A stretch of 43,939 nucleotides of DNA. Origin: a virus. The notes under the pieces are model-generated. The model was not told where the DNA came from. It saw nothing but the letters and a program-made list of their open reading frames with translations, and did no database searches. Both the position numbers and the translations under genes were made by a program. This document shows positions 23,303 to 31,195 of the stretch, in pieces; position 1 is the stretch's first letter, and every line of letters starts with the position of its first letter. The stretch is from IMG/VR virus record IMGVR_UViG_3300046755_000082, positions 1-43,939 of that record; one strand, given 5' to 3'.

Positions 23303-24001
23303 TTACCAACCGTAGACTGTGTTCACAAGTTCGCGTGAACCTTTTGCTTCGACTGTATTTGCACACGAGATTTCAAACAGGTCTTTACGCATTGCTTCGA
23401 TAATACGAAGAACACGACTCTGTGTTTTCTCATCGGTTGCAACTTTGCGTAACTTGTATGCACCGATACCACTATGGAAACCTTCGTCCTTTGCAATCTC
23501 GCGATAACGACCAGAAATGAAACTATCTTCGATAGTATCTGCCATCTGATTCCATACCGCTTCTGCACGACCTTCCGCAACCAACTGATATGCGGCGAGG
23601 ACTGCCTCGTCATTCTCTGCGTCATACTTTTCTAACAGAGATGCACCTTTGGCAGTATCCATTTCGCGTTCTTTTGCAATCGCACTTGCAGCATCTACTT
23701 CTTCACCAGTGATATGTTCAATAACTTCCTTGACCATACGATAGTGTTTTGCTTCATCTGCTGCTTGTTTTGAAAGTAATTCTAATTCTCTTGGGTCTGC
23801 ATCATCGTCTGCACTTGCGATTTGTGCGGAGATTTCAGACATGTTCATACGTTCATTGACCATGCGACCAATGAAGTGGTCAACCATTTCCTCTTTAGAA
23901 AGGTCGCCTTCGAAGTATGCCTTGACGTTCATCTTGGATGCTTCGAACAATGCTTGATTTTCGTTGCGAATTTTCTTCACAAACTCTTGTGGGTTTAACA
24001 T
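23303..24001 (-). CDS. Ferritin-like di-iron protein
   Basis: A 232-residue, nearly all-helical protein with two E-x2-H motifs, EAKH (E83, H86) and EGFH (E173, H176), and further Glu residues (E50, E56, E143) that fit a four-helix di-iron site. Similar scaffolds act as oxygenases, for example on amines or fatty acids. It is not NrdB, which is encoded elsewhere in the window. It has its own ribosome site (AAGGAAC) and a TATAAATA late box at 24036-24043, so it may be expressed at a different time from the rest of the block. Confidence 0.7.
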   Translation of the reverse strand: MLNPQEFVKKIRNENQALFEASKMNVKAYFEGDLSKEEMVDHFIGRMVNERMNMSEISAQIASADDDADPRELELLSKQAADEAKHYRMVKEVIEHITGEEVDAASAIAKEREMDTAKGASLLEKYDAENDEAVLAAYQLVAEGRAEAVWNQMADTIEDSFISGRYREIAKDEGFHSGIGAYKLRKVATDEKTQSRVLRIIEAMRKDLFEISCANTVEAKGSRELVNTVYGW

Positions 24002-24035
24002 GTTAGTTCCTTATTCACTCTATTGACAATAACAT

Positions 24036-24043
24036 TATTTATA
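24036..24043 (-). promoter_or_regulatory. Late promoter for the di-iron gene
   Basis: TATAAATA on the minus strand, 35 bases before the ATG at 24001. It overlaps the last codons of the upstream glycosyltransferase. The leader carries AAGGA. Confidence 0.6.
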
Positions 24044-24827
24044 CGATTTGTTTCATCAACTCTCCAACATTCTCACCAGCATTGGGAAGTTTGTCTTTTA
24101 GGAAGAAATGAATGAAGTGACAATCCTTCAGATTATCGACTGCACTATACAGACCATTCCATTTACCGTTCATATGTTTAGTTGGAATGTTATATCTCTT
24201 GAGAAAGTAGTTCAGTAGTGTCTGGTCGGTAGACCACTTCCATGCACCCACACCATCAACAAAGTCCTTAAACTCCATACGATTGATAAAACTATGTGGG
24301 TCTTGGCCTTTGAGGTATGGTTTGAAGAGTTTACTGTTCAACAGAATGAGACCCATGTTAAAGAACTCAAACCCCAGATTGTTTGGTTTGAAATCAAGGG
24401 TATTCCGATGAAGCGGATTGTATTGCATACGCGAGTAGTTGATAATCTTGTTTTTATACCAATCCTGAATATTCATCTCGCGTTCACATACCGCACCAAA
24501 CGCATGTTCTGTTCCAAAGTCTTCAAAGATATTTGGTGCGTCTGGTCGGATATAGATGTCTGCATCTACGATTGCAATCTGGTCATAGTCATCCAGATAC
24601 TCAAACGCATTCTCCTTCTCATAGATAGGCAGATATCCCCCATACTTCATATAGGATTCCTCACTTCGTCCACTGGTAAAGATGTCAGGTTTGATACGCA
24701 GTTTGGGTTGAGTCAATACGACATGTTTAATATTATATTTCTCACAGTATTGTGCAACACTTTCAATGCAGTGTTCATATAGTTTGGACGGTTTACCTAC
24801 CGCCACTTGGAAAATCATTCTATTCAT
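24039..24827 (-). CDS. GT-A glycosyltransferase (GT8-like)
   Basis: A 262-residue protein: MIFQVAVGKPSKLYEHCIES, then YDQIAIVDADIYIRPDA with the DxD motif (VDADI), EFFNMGLILLNSKLF and CHFIHFFLKDKLP at the C-terminus (the late His binds metal in GT8). The order is that of retaining NDP-sugar transferases. It overlaps the upstream GT25-like gene by eight bases. Confidence 0.75.
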   Translation of the reverse strand: MNRMIFQVAVGKPSKLYEHCIESVAQYCEKYNIKHVVLTQPKLRIKPDIFTSGRSEESYMKYGGYLPIYEKENAFEYLDDYDQIAIVDADIYIRPDAPNIFEDFGTEHAFGAVCEREMNIQDWYKNKIINYSRMQYNPLHRNTLDFKPNNLGFEFFNMGLILLNSKLFKPYLKGQDPHSFINRMEFKDFVDGVGAWKWSTDQTLLNYFLKRYNIPTKHMNGKWNGLYSAVDNLKDCHFIHFFLKDKLPNAGENVGELMKQIV

Positions 24828-25419
24828 GAATCATCGTTGCTCCAACTTCTTTGTCATACAGAGGATTTGTGTAATTTACAATTTTGTTTGTATCCTTACC
24901 CATGAATTCCCACATGTAATCATCAACAAATTTATTCAGTTTTGTATCTATAAGATTATAATACATCGTCTCTGCCACATCAGGTGTCATGTAATATGCA
25001 TGAGTGACTGGACAGAACATCTCTCCCGTCCCCCAATAGGGATGACCTCTAAATCTTGTGGCATAGTTTTCATGACTCTGTTCAGAGTCAAAATCGCAGA
25101 AGGCAAAGAAATTATCTATGATAGGCATATCATCTTTGATGCACATCACATCGTGTTCAATGATTGCGATAGGTTCATCCTCTTCAAAACATTTTTTCCA
25201 CAGTTCTAAATGACTATAGAACCCCGCCTTCTCTGATTGACTGAAGTCTCGAAAGTTCCAAAACTTTCCGAAGTTCAGATGGTCAGGCATATGGTCTGGT
25301 GTATATGCATCAAACATATTTACCTTATGATTATTCCACGAAGGTAAAACCCTATTCACATAATATTGTGATACCTCGTTATCAGGTATCTGTATCATCC
25401 AAATGTTATCGGAAATCAT
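24820..25419 (-). CDS. Glycosyltransferase family 25-like
   Basis: A 199-residue protein from the ATG at 25419 (MISDNIWMIQIPDN). FYSHLELWKKCFEEDEPIAIIEHDVMCI matches the core of the GT25-like pair at 15254-16596, and THAYYMTPDVAETMYYNL corresponds to their AY-x-(V/I)TP-x-GAKK segment. It is thus a third copy, separated by 8 kb. It overlaps the radical SAM gene by 14 bases. Confidence 0.7.
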   Translation of the reverse strand: MISDNIWMIQIPDNEVSQYYVNRVLPSWNNHKVNMFDAYTPDHMPDHLNFGKFWNFRDFSQSEKAGFYSHLELWKKCFEEDEPIAIIEHDVMCIKDDMPIIDNFFAFCDFDSEQSHENYATRFRGHPYWGTGEMFCPVTHAYYMTPDVAETMYYNLIDTKLNKFVDDYMWEFMGKDTNKIVNYTNPLYDKEVGATMIHE

Positions 25420-26365
25420 TGAGGTCAAACTCCGTGCCATACATGTGGTGGAGGTCGCGATTGTGATTTGTATAAATTAGAACTTCGGGGTCATCAAGAA
25501 GAAAGTCGCACCCACGGCAGTAATCAGGATAATTTCCAGTAGTATGGTCATCACGGAGTTGACTATACGCATCACCGAACCAGATTTCTTCAATTGTGTT
25601 TTCAGATGTGTGACCGAGAACTGCTTCCTCGTCTCTACCCAAGACTTGGCAACAAGGAGCGACAGCACCTCTTTTACCATCAAGGCCACCAACACGAATA
25701 ACAACGTCTGGACTAAAAGGTCGCCCACAGGTCTTTACCTCACCTTCGCGTTTATAAGACGGGTCATACACACCACTCCAGTTATGTAGTTTCCAAATCT
25801 CTGTTCTGACGCCTAGGTCTTCGACCAATGCTTTGTATTCGTCTAGTTCATTCTGTAGATTGTCATTGTCAGTAATCAGATGATATGTCGCAACTACACA
25901 TTTTGATTCGGTCTCTTCTACATACGCCTTCATTTCGCGGATGTTCTGAATAATTTTTTCGTATGTCCCACCGACTTTATTATACATCCACTCATCGTAT
26001 TTATCATGGTTTGACCCAATGAATGAGAACCGATAGAAGTCAAGACCCGCATCAACACAGTCCTTCATGTATTGACCATGCATCTTGAACCCATTAGAAA
26101 AGATAACAGCCTGTGCATTATATTTCTTGACAATCCTGATATAATCGGGTAGGTTATTGACTGCGGTTGCCTCACCACTACCATCAAGGTTTACGACCCG
26201 TAGACCATGTTGAGCACAATCTGCTACGTTCTGTTCAAACTCTTCAAGAGTCATCTTACCCTTGAATCGTTTATCCCGACCACCTGTTCGCATATCTTGA
26301 GGACACATACTACATGAGTAGTTACATCCACCATAGACTTCAATTACTGCTCTATCAATCTTCAT
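25406..26365 (-). CDS. Radical SAM enzyme with SPASM-like C-terminus
   Basis: A 319-residue protein with C-N-Y-S-C-S-M-C at residues 14-21 (the C-x3-C-x2-C cluster that binds SAM-cleaving 4Fe-4S), DGSGEAT (GGE-like motif) and SNGFKMHG in the barrel. The C-terminal part has cysteines in CGRPF, APCCQVLG and YCRGCDF with GHTSENTIEEIWFGD between them, the pattern of a SPASM/twitch domain holding auxiliary clusters. SPASM enzymes modify peptides or sugars (for example epimerisation, dehydrogenation). No precursor peptide is visible next to it. Confidence 0.88.
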   Translation of the reverse strand: MKIDRAVIEVYGGCNYSCSMCPQDMRTGGRDKRFKGKMTLEEFEQNVADCAQHGLRVVNLDGSGEATAVNNLPDYIRIVKKYNAQAVIFSNGFKMHGQYMKDCVDAGLDFYRFSFIGSNHDKYDEWMYNKVGGTYEKIIQNIREMKAYVEETESKCVVATYHLITDNDNLQNELDEYKALVEDLGVRTEIWKLHNWSGVYDPSYKREGEVKTCGRPFSPDVVIRVGGLDGKRGAVAPCCQVLGRDEEAVLGHTSENTIEEIWFGDAYSQLRDDHTTGNYPDYCRGCDFLLDDPEVLIYTNHNRDLHHMYGTEFDLNDFR

Positions 26366-27194
26366 GATATTTTTTTAGATTTTTCAAATAAACTTTTGCT
26401 TTTGTTTTCATTTTAGTAAGATTAGGTTCAAACTTTTTATTACCATCACCAAAAAATTTCTTAACATCCTTGCGACCAACAGCTGTCGCCCCAGAGGGAT
26501 TGTCTTTATATTTAGATAAATCTAAAATAGGTCTTCTTATTGCCTGTGGTGTGTTGTATTCAGTGATACCTTCCCAAGATGGTATGAACATAGGTTTACC
26601 AAAATTTCTTGCAATCAAGTGCCACATACCATCATAACATACAATAAAATCTGCCTCTGATATTTGTTTGAATGCAACACTGATAGGAGTTCGATAAGTT
26701 AATTCTACTAGTATCCAACCCTCCCAAGAAAGTAGCTTAATTATATCATACCAATCATCACTTGTCAAGAAGTTTTTCCAAGTTCTTGGTGCTTGACTAT
26801 TATATGTAGGTGTCCAGATAACTATCTTTTTTCTTTTGGGAACAAATGACTCTGGTTTGAATATCCAGTCATTTTTTGGAGATGCAACAGGCTTGTCATC
26901 AAAATAACATCGGGTTTTATTGGCTGATGTATCGAGGTTATTATACGGAAATAGTTGAGAATTAAAAACATGCGTGACTGTCACATCATCCTGACGATGA
27001 TATTGTGTGTGTAGCCAATCCATTCTTTGAATGATTGTTTCTGGGTCTTTAGGATGATGAAGGTAGTCTTCATCATGTCGCCAGTGCATCTCAAGATTTA
27101 CTGTTGTCTTATTTTTGAAACAATAATTATGAGAGGCGTTGAGTGCTTGCATGAAGTCACCAACACCCCAAGTTCCACGCCATCTTATTTTCAT
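26355..27194 (-). CDS. Putative GT-B glycosyltransferase
   Basis: A 279-residue protein beginning MKIRWRGTWGVGDFMQALN (G-x-x-G-D like heptosyltransferases), with KIVIWTPTYNSQAPRTW as the second-domain strand and a late block ADFIVCYDGMWHLIARNFGKPMF, which resembles the donor site of ADP-heptose and related GT-B enzymes (D-x-x-x-x-H-x-A). A basic tail follows. Assigned with moderate confidence from these blocks and location. Confidence 0.6.
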   Translation of the reverse strand: MKIRWRGTWGVGDFMQALNASHNYCFKNKTTVNLEMHWRHDEDYLHHPKDPETIIQRMDWLHTQYHRQDDVTVTHVFNSQLFPYNNLDTSANKTRCYFDDKPVASPKNDWIFKPESFVPKRKKIVIWTPTYNSQAPRTWKNFLTSDDWYDIIKLLSWEGWILVELTYRTPISVAFKQISEADFIVCYDGMWHLIARNFGKPMFIPSWEGITEYNTPQAIRRPILDLSKYKDNPSGATAVGRKDVKKFFGDGNKKFEPNLTKMKTKAKVYLKNLKKYHED

Positions 27195-27523
27195 TACTTT
27201 TTGTTCAGTGCAGATGCCCCGAAGAATGCTGCAACGATTGCTGCAACCGATACGAAATAAACAGATGCGATATCTGCAATCAAAGATGCTGCAATATCTA
27301 ATCCAAATATACTTGCTACACCAATACTAGGTGGATATAACAACATACCCCACAGAGCAAACCACGCCATCTTACGTTGTGCGTCTGCCTTCGCATCTTC
27401 ATTATCAAATCTACGCATCTCTTCGGCTCGAGCGAGTTCTTCATCTGTCACTGTTCCATCCCCATCTAAATCATACTTATCATAAATTGATTGTTCTTGT
27501 AATTGTTTTTGTTTTTTTGCCAT
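27194..27523 (-). CDS. EF-hand membrane protein
   Basis: A 109-residue protein. Residues 18-29 (DLDGDGTVTDEE, after KY) form a canonical EF-hand calcium loop. A charged helix follows, then two hydrophobic spans at about 50-72 and 78-103 that should cross the inner membrane. There is no signal peptide. Calcium-binding membrane proteins of this size occur in marine phages but have no known role. It is packed between the GT-B-like and carbamoyltransferase genes. Confidence 0.7.
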   Translation of the reverse strand: MAKKQKQLQEQSIYDKYDLDGDGTVTDEELARAEEMRRFDNEDAKADAQRKMAWFALWGMLLYPPSIGVASIFGLDIAASLIADIASVYFVSVAAIVAAFFGASALNKK

Positions 27524-29025
27524 TAGAATACTCTTACGTTATATTTTTTTTCCCATTCTATAGCGTCCTCAATGGTATTTACCATAGGTTGATTTCTTAT
27601 GTTCAAAGAAGTATTTAGTAACATTGGGACTTGTGTAAGTTCAAAATATTCTTCTAATATCTGTCTAAGAACAGATTTGCAATCAGGTTTTACTACTTGC
27701 ACCCTTGCAGTATTATCTATATGTGTTACAGAGTCATAAGGATGTTTTGCAATTGCAGCATACTGCATATATTCATTTTTATGACCATCAAAATAGTGGT
27801 CTTGAAATTCTGACAGAATTGCAGGGCCAAAAGGTCTGAACTTGTGTCTCTTTTTTATTTCATTAACGGTATCCTTGACATCATAACGAACATCTGCAAT
27901 CAGAGACCGATTACCCAATGCACGAGGGCCATACTCTGCTCGACCATTTGCAATACCACAGACTCGATTTTCAACGAGATACTTTGCAACTTCTTTTGGA
28001 TTGATATCACGGTCAATATTATGACCCAAATATGGAGACCAGTCTAGATGTGTTCCCCCCGTGTTTTTATGCCATGTGTATGCTGCACACCCTAGAGCAT
28101 TGCCTGCATCATTAGGTGCGATTGCAATATGCATGTCATCAAAGAGTTCGCGTATCATAGAGTTTGCAATAACATTTTGGGCACAACCACCACCATAGAC
28201 AAGTTTAGACCCATACTTTCTTGCTTCCTTCATAATTTTAAGAACTTCGACCTCAAAGAAATTTTGAACAGTTGCAGCGGCATCCTCCATAGATATCTCC
28301 TTGCACCTATTTTTTATTCTTGTTTCATATACAACAAATTTAGCGCTTAGGGAACTTTCTGCGATTGAAGTTTGTTCAAAATCTACAATCATTTTCTCGT
28401 ATAATCCCTGTTCACTTTCAAACCAATAATAACCGTTATATAATATGTCGTAAAGTTTTTTGTCAACCTCACCATACGAAGAAAGTCCCATGACGATATA
28501 TTCATCTCTAAGAGATTTCAAACCTATTGCTCCAGTCACAGTCCCATATAACATTCCAAGAGATTGTGGCCACATAACTTTTTTTATGGGTTTTAGATTG
28601 TGGTCATGAATTGCAACCGATTCAAGTTCACCCGAACCATCTACTGAAACACAAACTGTGTCTTCTTTTGATTGCCACGGCCGAGTGAAAAATGCGAGAG
28701 CACAATGACTTTCATGATGTAGATTAAAATCATCATACAGGTATGAATTACTAATTGGCGCTGTTTGTTCTTCTTTTTGATTCCTAAATTTAGGGGCACC
28801 AAATGTGCGATAACCGCCCATCATTTTTTTACGCAAATTTATATCTTCATAAAAGGTAACATGGTCATCATCATTGACAAAATTCCACATCTCAGGGAAT
28901 ATCAATTCATCGTTTTTTATTTTACTATATCGTTCTGATTGTGACGCATATGCGACTTTACCATCGGGATTGACGATAGCCAATGCCGCATCGTGAAAGT
29001 ATTCTGAATAACCAACATATCTCAT
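27523..29025 (-). CDS. O-carbamoyltransferase (NodU/TobZ family)
   Basis: A 500-residue protein from the ATG at 29025 (MRYVGYSEYFHDAALAIV). The N-terminal kinase-like domain has SVDGSGE and HESHCALAFF (metal-binding His), and the C-terminal part has GRAEYGPRALGNRSLIAD and HKFRPFGPAIL, diagnostic for NodU/CmcH/TobZ. These enzymes make carbamoyl-AMP from carbamoyl phosphate and ATP and place the carbamoyl group on a sugar hydroxyl. Length is usual for the family. The natural target here would be the cluster glycan. Some phages use relatives for nucleotide modification, but no base-modifying partner is present. Confidence 0.9.
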   Translation of the reverse strand: MRYVGYSEYFHDAALAIVNPDGKVAYASQSERYSKIKNDELIFPEMWNFVNDDDHVTFYEDINLRKKMMGGYRTFGAPKFRNQKEEQTAPISNSYLYDDFNLHHESHCALAFFTRPWQSKEDTVCVSVDGSGELESVAIHDHNLKPIKKVMWPQSLGMLYGTVTGAIGLKSLRDEYIVMGLSSYGEVDKKLYDILYNGYYWFESEQGLYEKMIVDFEQTSIAESSLSAKFVVYETRIKNRCKEISMEDAAATVQNFFEVEVLKIMKEARKYGSKLVYGGGCAQNVIANSMIRELFDDMHIAIAPNDAGNALGCAAYTWHKNTGGTHLDWSPYLGHNIDRDINPKEVAKYLVENRVCGIANGRAEYGPRALGNRSLIADVRYDVKDTVNEIKKRHKFRPFGPAILSEFQDHYFDGHKNEYMQYAAIAKHPYDSVTHIDNTARVQVVKPDCKSVLRQILEEYFELTQVPMLLNTSLNIRNQPMVNTIEDAIEWEKKYNVRVF

Positions 29026-29036
29026 AGGAGTATATA

Positions 29037-29612
29037 TCAAGTTAAATATTCGTATATATCTTTCCAGTTTTTCATCAGGGGAAACTCTGTATTATCCATG
29101 TTGAAACTGTGTTCCATGAGAATAGAGTCAAGACCAAAACTTGCACCACACTGGGCATTCTCAATCTTGTCTTCAACCCAGACATAATCTTTACCTTCAT
29201 ACTGACTTAACTCTTGGTCTTTGTCAGCCCCAGTATCAAGATAGATAAACTTCTCAAACACAGTTTCACCAAACAACTTCTGAAGGTTCTGTGTCCGAAG
29301 TTTCTGTGCGTTAAAGTCTTTACTCAAACTTGTGATTGCGTGAAAGACATACCCATGTTCTTCATGGAGTTTCTTGATATAGTGCATTGCATCGCGGAGA
29401 GGTGGTAGAAAACCAATCGCAGCACTTTCGTTGAACAACCGAACCATTTCTTTTGATTCAGAAGGTTCAAGTCCATAGACCTTACCTATATCATAGGAAT
29501 CGGGGTCTTTAACAACATAACCCTTTTCTTGCATCCAGATATCAAAGGCATATCCCCAGTTAAGGACAACACCATCAATGTCGGTAAGAACTACTTTGTG
29601 ATATTTTTTCAT
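29037..29612 (-). CDS. HAD-family phosphatase
   Basis: A 191-residue HAD protein: LTDIDGVVLNWG (D11, D13 nucleophile pair), a helical cap, AITSLSKD (motif II) and YVWVEDKIENA (motif IV). Related phage HAD proteins act on nucleotides or sugar phosphates. It is the first gene after the early promoter at 29636-29664, with a GAAAGGAA ribosome site, and thus leads the cluster transcript. Confidence 0.8.
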   Translation of the reverse strand: MKKYHKVVLTDIDGVVLNWGYAFDIWMQEKGYVVKDPDSYDIGKVYGLEPSESKEMVRLFNESAAIGFLPPLRDAMHYIKKLHEEHGYVFHAITSLSKDFNAQKLRTQNLQKLFGETVFEKFIYLDTGADKDQELSQYEGKDYVWVEDKIENAQCGASFGLDSILMEHSFNMDNTEFPLMKNWKDIYEYLT

Positions 29613-29635
29613 ATATTTTCCTTTCTTATACTATT

Positions 29636-29664
29636 ATAATACAAGAAAGGGCACAGTTTGTCAA
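29636..29664 (-). promoter_or_regulatory. Early sigma70-like promoter of the glycan cluster
   Basis: Minus strand TTGACA (29664-29659), 17-base spacer, TATTAT (29641-29636), preceded by AAAAAACGC. It is the only clear early promoter seen upstream of the block down to 12760. Confidence 0.85.
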
Positions 29665-29810
29665 GCGTTTTTTGTGGGTCGTGCATGTATTTTTTCATGC
29701 ATCTCGGCAACAGACAGTAAGTCTTTGACCGCTTCCTCTATAGAAAGATACGGGCCTGCGACAACATCACTATAATATTCATCCGAACAGATAATCTCGT
29801 AAGTATTCAT
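29661..29810 (-). CDS. Small acidic protein
   Basis: A 49-residue frame (MNTYEIICSDEYYSDVVAG start) whose TGA lies inside the -35 box of the next promoter. The same frame is open upstream to 29889 with protein-like sequence (ETVKIEDRTYAIVQILNF) but no ATG, directly after the in-frame stop of the glycosyltransferase gene. The true start may therefore be a non-ATG codon such as GTG at 29834. Function unknown. Confidence 0.45.
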   Translation of the reverse strand: MNTYEIICSDEYYSDVVAGPYLSIEEAVKDLLSVAEMHEKIHARPTKNA

Positions 29811-29870
29811 AAAATTAAAGTTGAGTATCTGCACGATTGCGTAAGTGCGGTCTTCAATCTTTACGGTTTC

Positions 29871-29933
29871 AAGTATTTGAATTTGCCCTTTTTATGCCTT
29901 TACATATTTGAATTTTTTTAAGTATTTGAATTT
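29871..29933. repeat. Three short direct repeats at a gene junction
   Basis: AAGTATTTGAATTT occurs at 29871-29884 and 29920-29933, and a 12/14 match (ACATATTTGAATTT) at 29902-29915. On the coding strand they give repeated K-F-K-Y-L/V at the end of the glycosyltransferase. They look like replication-slippage products. Confidence 0.7.
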
Positions 29934-30737
29934 ATTATTTGTATAATCATCAAGCATGATAACTTTATTACCGCCACCCGTGTAGTGCAGAAAATTCATA
30001 TCATATCCACGGTCATCTTCCCAATGGGTGGGTGTATCATTCCAAGTCTGGTCAATACCCTTGATGTCAAATCCGTGTTTGGTCAATTGACCAGAGATGA
30101 AGAACTGGTCATTGTTTACCCAAAACGCATCCTTACCCTCTCCTGCCATCATGTATTCATACCAGTCATCAAAACACTCTCGTGCTTTGAGTCGTGCATC
30201 TCTTGACCAAACCATGACACCAGTATTGAAACAGGTTATACTTGATGGTTCTTTACCCCATCGGTTCTCAACGATAGGGACACCCGTTCTATTAAATCTT
30301 GTTGCAACTTCTTGATATTTTTTTTGACTATAATCCCAACTATTATATCCACCCCCTTTGGTTGTCCGAATATCAGACTCAAACACACCATAAACATCAC
30401 AGTCTTCTATGTCAAAGATGTTCTCTTCAGTATTTGCAATAATATCCGTATCGACAAACAACAACTTATCAAAGTCATCATAGAGAGGGTCGTAAACTAA
30501 TCGTAGAACTTCAAACAAAGGAACAGTAGTCCCAGATTTACCTTTAGTAAACACCTTATTATTCGTATAATGGTGTATTGCGCCTATCTTATTTGCATAG
30601 GTGCGAAATGATTCCGCAGAGAGGTCTGCGGTTTTTTGATATAGTTCTGCGCGAGTGCCTTGAGGATACTGAGGAACTTTACCCCGTTTGTTAGTATCTT
30701 CATCAATTATCATATATTGATAGATGATATTTTTCAT
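29892..30737 (-). CDS. GT-A glycosyltransferase (GT8-like)
   Basis: A 281-residue protein with LLFVDTDIIANTEENIFDI (DxD motif at about residues 96-98), CFNTGVMVWSRDAR, NNDQFFISGQL and a late FLHYTGGG (metal-binding His). The order is that of GT8/glycogenin-like retaining transferases. The C-terminus has short K-F-K-Y repeats encoded by direct DNA repeats. It lies upstream of the promoter at 29636, so it is transcribed with the endolysin and PhoH genes rather than with the main block. Confidence 0.75.
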   Translation of the reverse strand: MKNIIYQYMIIDEDTNKRGKVPQYPQGTRAELYQKTADLSAESFRTYANKIGAIHHYTNNKVFTKGKSGTTVPLFEVLRLVYDPLYDDFDKLLFVDTDIIANTEENIFDIEDCDVYGVFESDIRTTKGGGYNSWDYSQKKYQEVATRFNRTGVPIVENRWGKEPSSITCFNTGVMVWSRDARLKARECFDDWYEYMMAGEGKDAFWVNNDQFFISGQLTKHGFDIKGIDQTWNDTPTHWEDDRGYDMNFLHYTGGGNKVIMLDDYTNNKFKYLKKFKYVKA

Positions 30738-31195
30738 TCAATTAGTCCAGTCTTATAGACTGTCTTGCCATCTTCTCTCATTGCGGTCAATACTGATTTA
30801 CGATTACCTTCCACCTTATACGACACATGAACCCAACCAGAGTCAGGAATGCCAGGCGTATAGAACTCAAGGATGAGTTGGTCAAAGTCCAGATTGTCTT
30901 CAATCCACTTTGCGACTTCGTAGTTAGATGTGCCTGGACATTCGATGTCCACTGCCTCACCCTTACAATGTTGGGACTTTGACGAACCGCCAACCGCTTC
31001 ATTCAGTGCAGGGCCACGGTATCCAGAGTTGATTACGGTAACACCAAAGTTATCTCGAACAGGTTGAACGACCATCAGGAACAACGCCTGTGCCGCAACC
31101 AAGTGTTCTTCATTCGGTGTGTTGTCGATACCTTGTCGCAGAGCAGTCTGGGACTTGGTAAATTCACTCAAGGTGAAGTTTGGTGATAGTCTCAA
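30734..31195 (-). CDS. Peptidase M15 endolysin
   Basis: A 153-residue protein of the M15_3 family: SGYRGPALNEAVGGSSKSQHCKGEAVDIE carries the zinc His and Asp (S-x-H-x6-D), and WVHVSY the second His. It cuts peptide bridges or stems of peptidoglycan at lysis. The N-terminus LSPNFTLSEFTKSQTA is the standard start of this family, reached from a TTG codon at 31195 with GAGG upstream; no ATG fits. The TTG overlaps the PhoH stop. There is no signal peptide, so a holin is needed for release. Confidence 0.9.
   Translation of the reverse strand: MRLSPNFTLSEFTKSQTALRQGIDNTPNEEHLVAAQALFLMVVQPVRDNFGVTVINSGYRGPALNEAVGGSSKSQHCKGEAVDIECPGTSNYEVAKWIEDNLDFDQLILEFYTPGIPDSGWVHVSYKVEGNRKSVLTAMREDGKTVYKTGLIE

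Noticed and set aside
26766-26771. TGTCAA (TTGACA on the minus strand) within coding sequence, also at 6966 and 16227
   Set aside because: No -10 at 17 bases and no A-rich GTGC lead; inside conserved genes.
12760-30737. Reading the cluster as a DNA base hypermodification system
   Set aside because: No thymidylate synthase/hydroxymethylase homologue, base kinase or DNA glucosyltransferase is seen; methyltransferases lack DNA-methylase motifs. Carbamoyltransferase and GTs fit glycans better.
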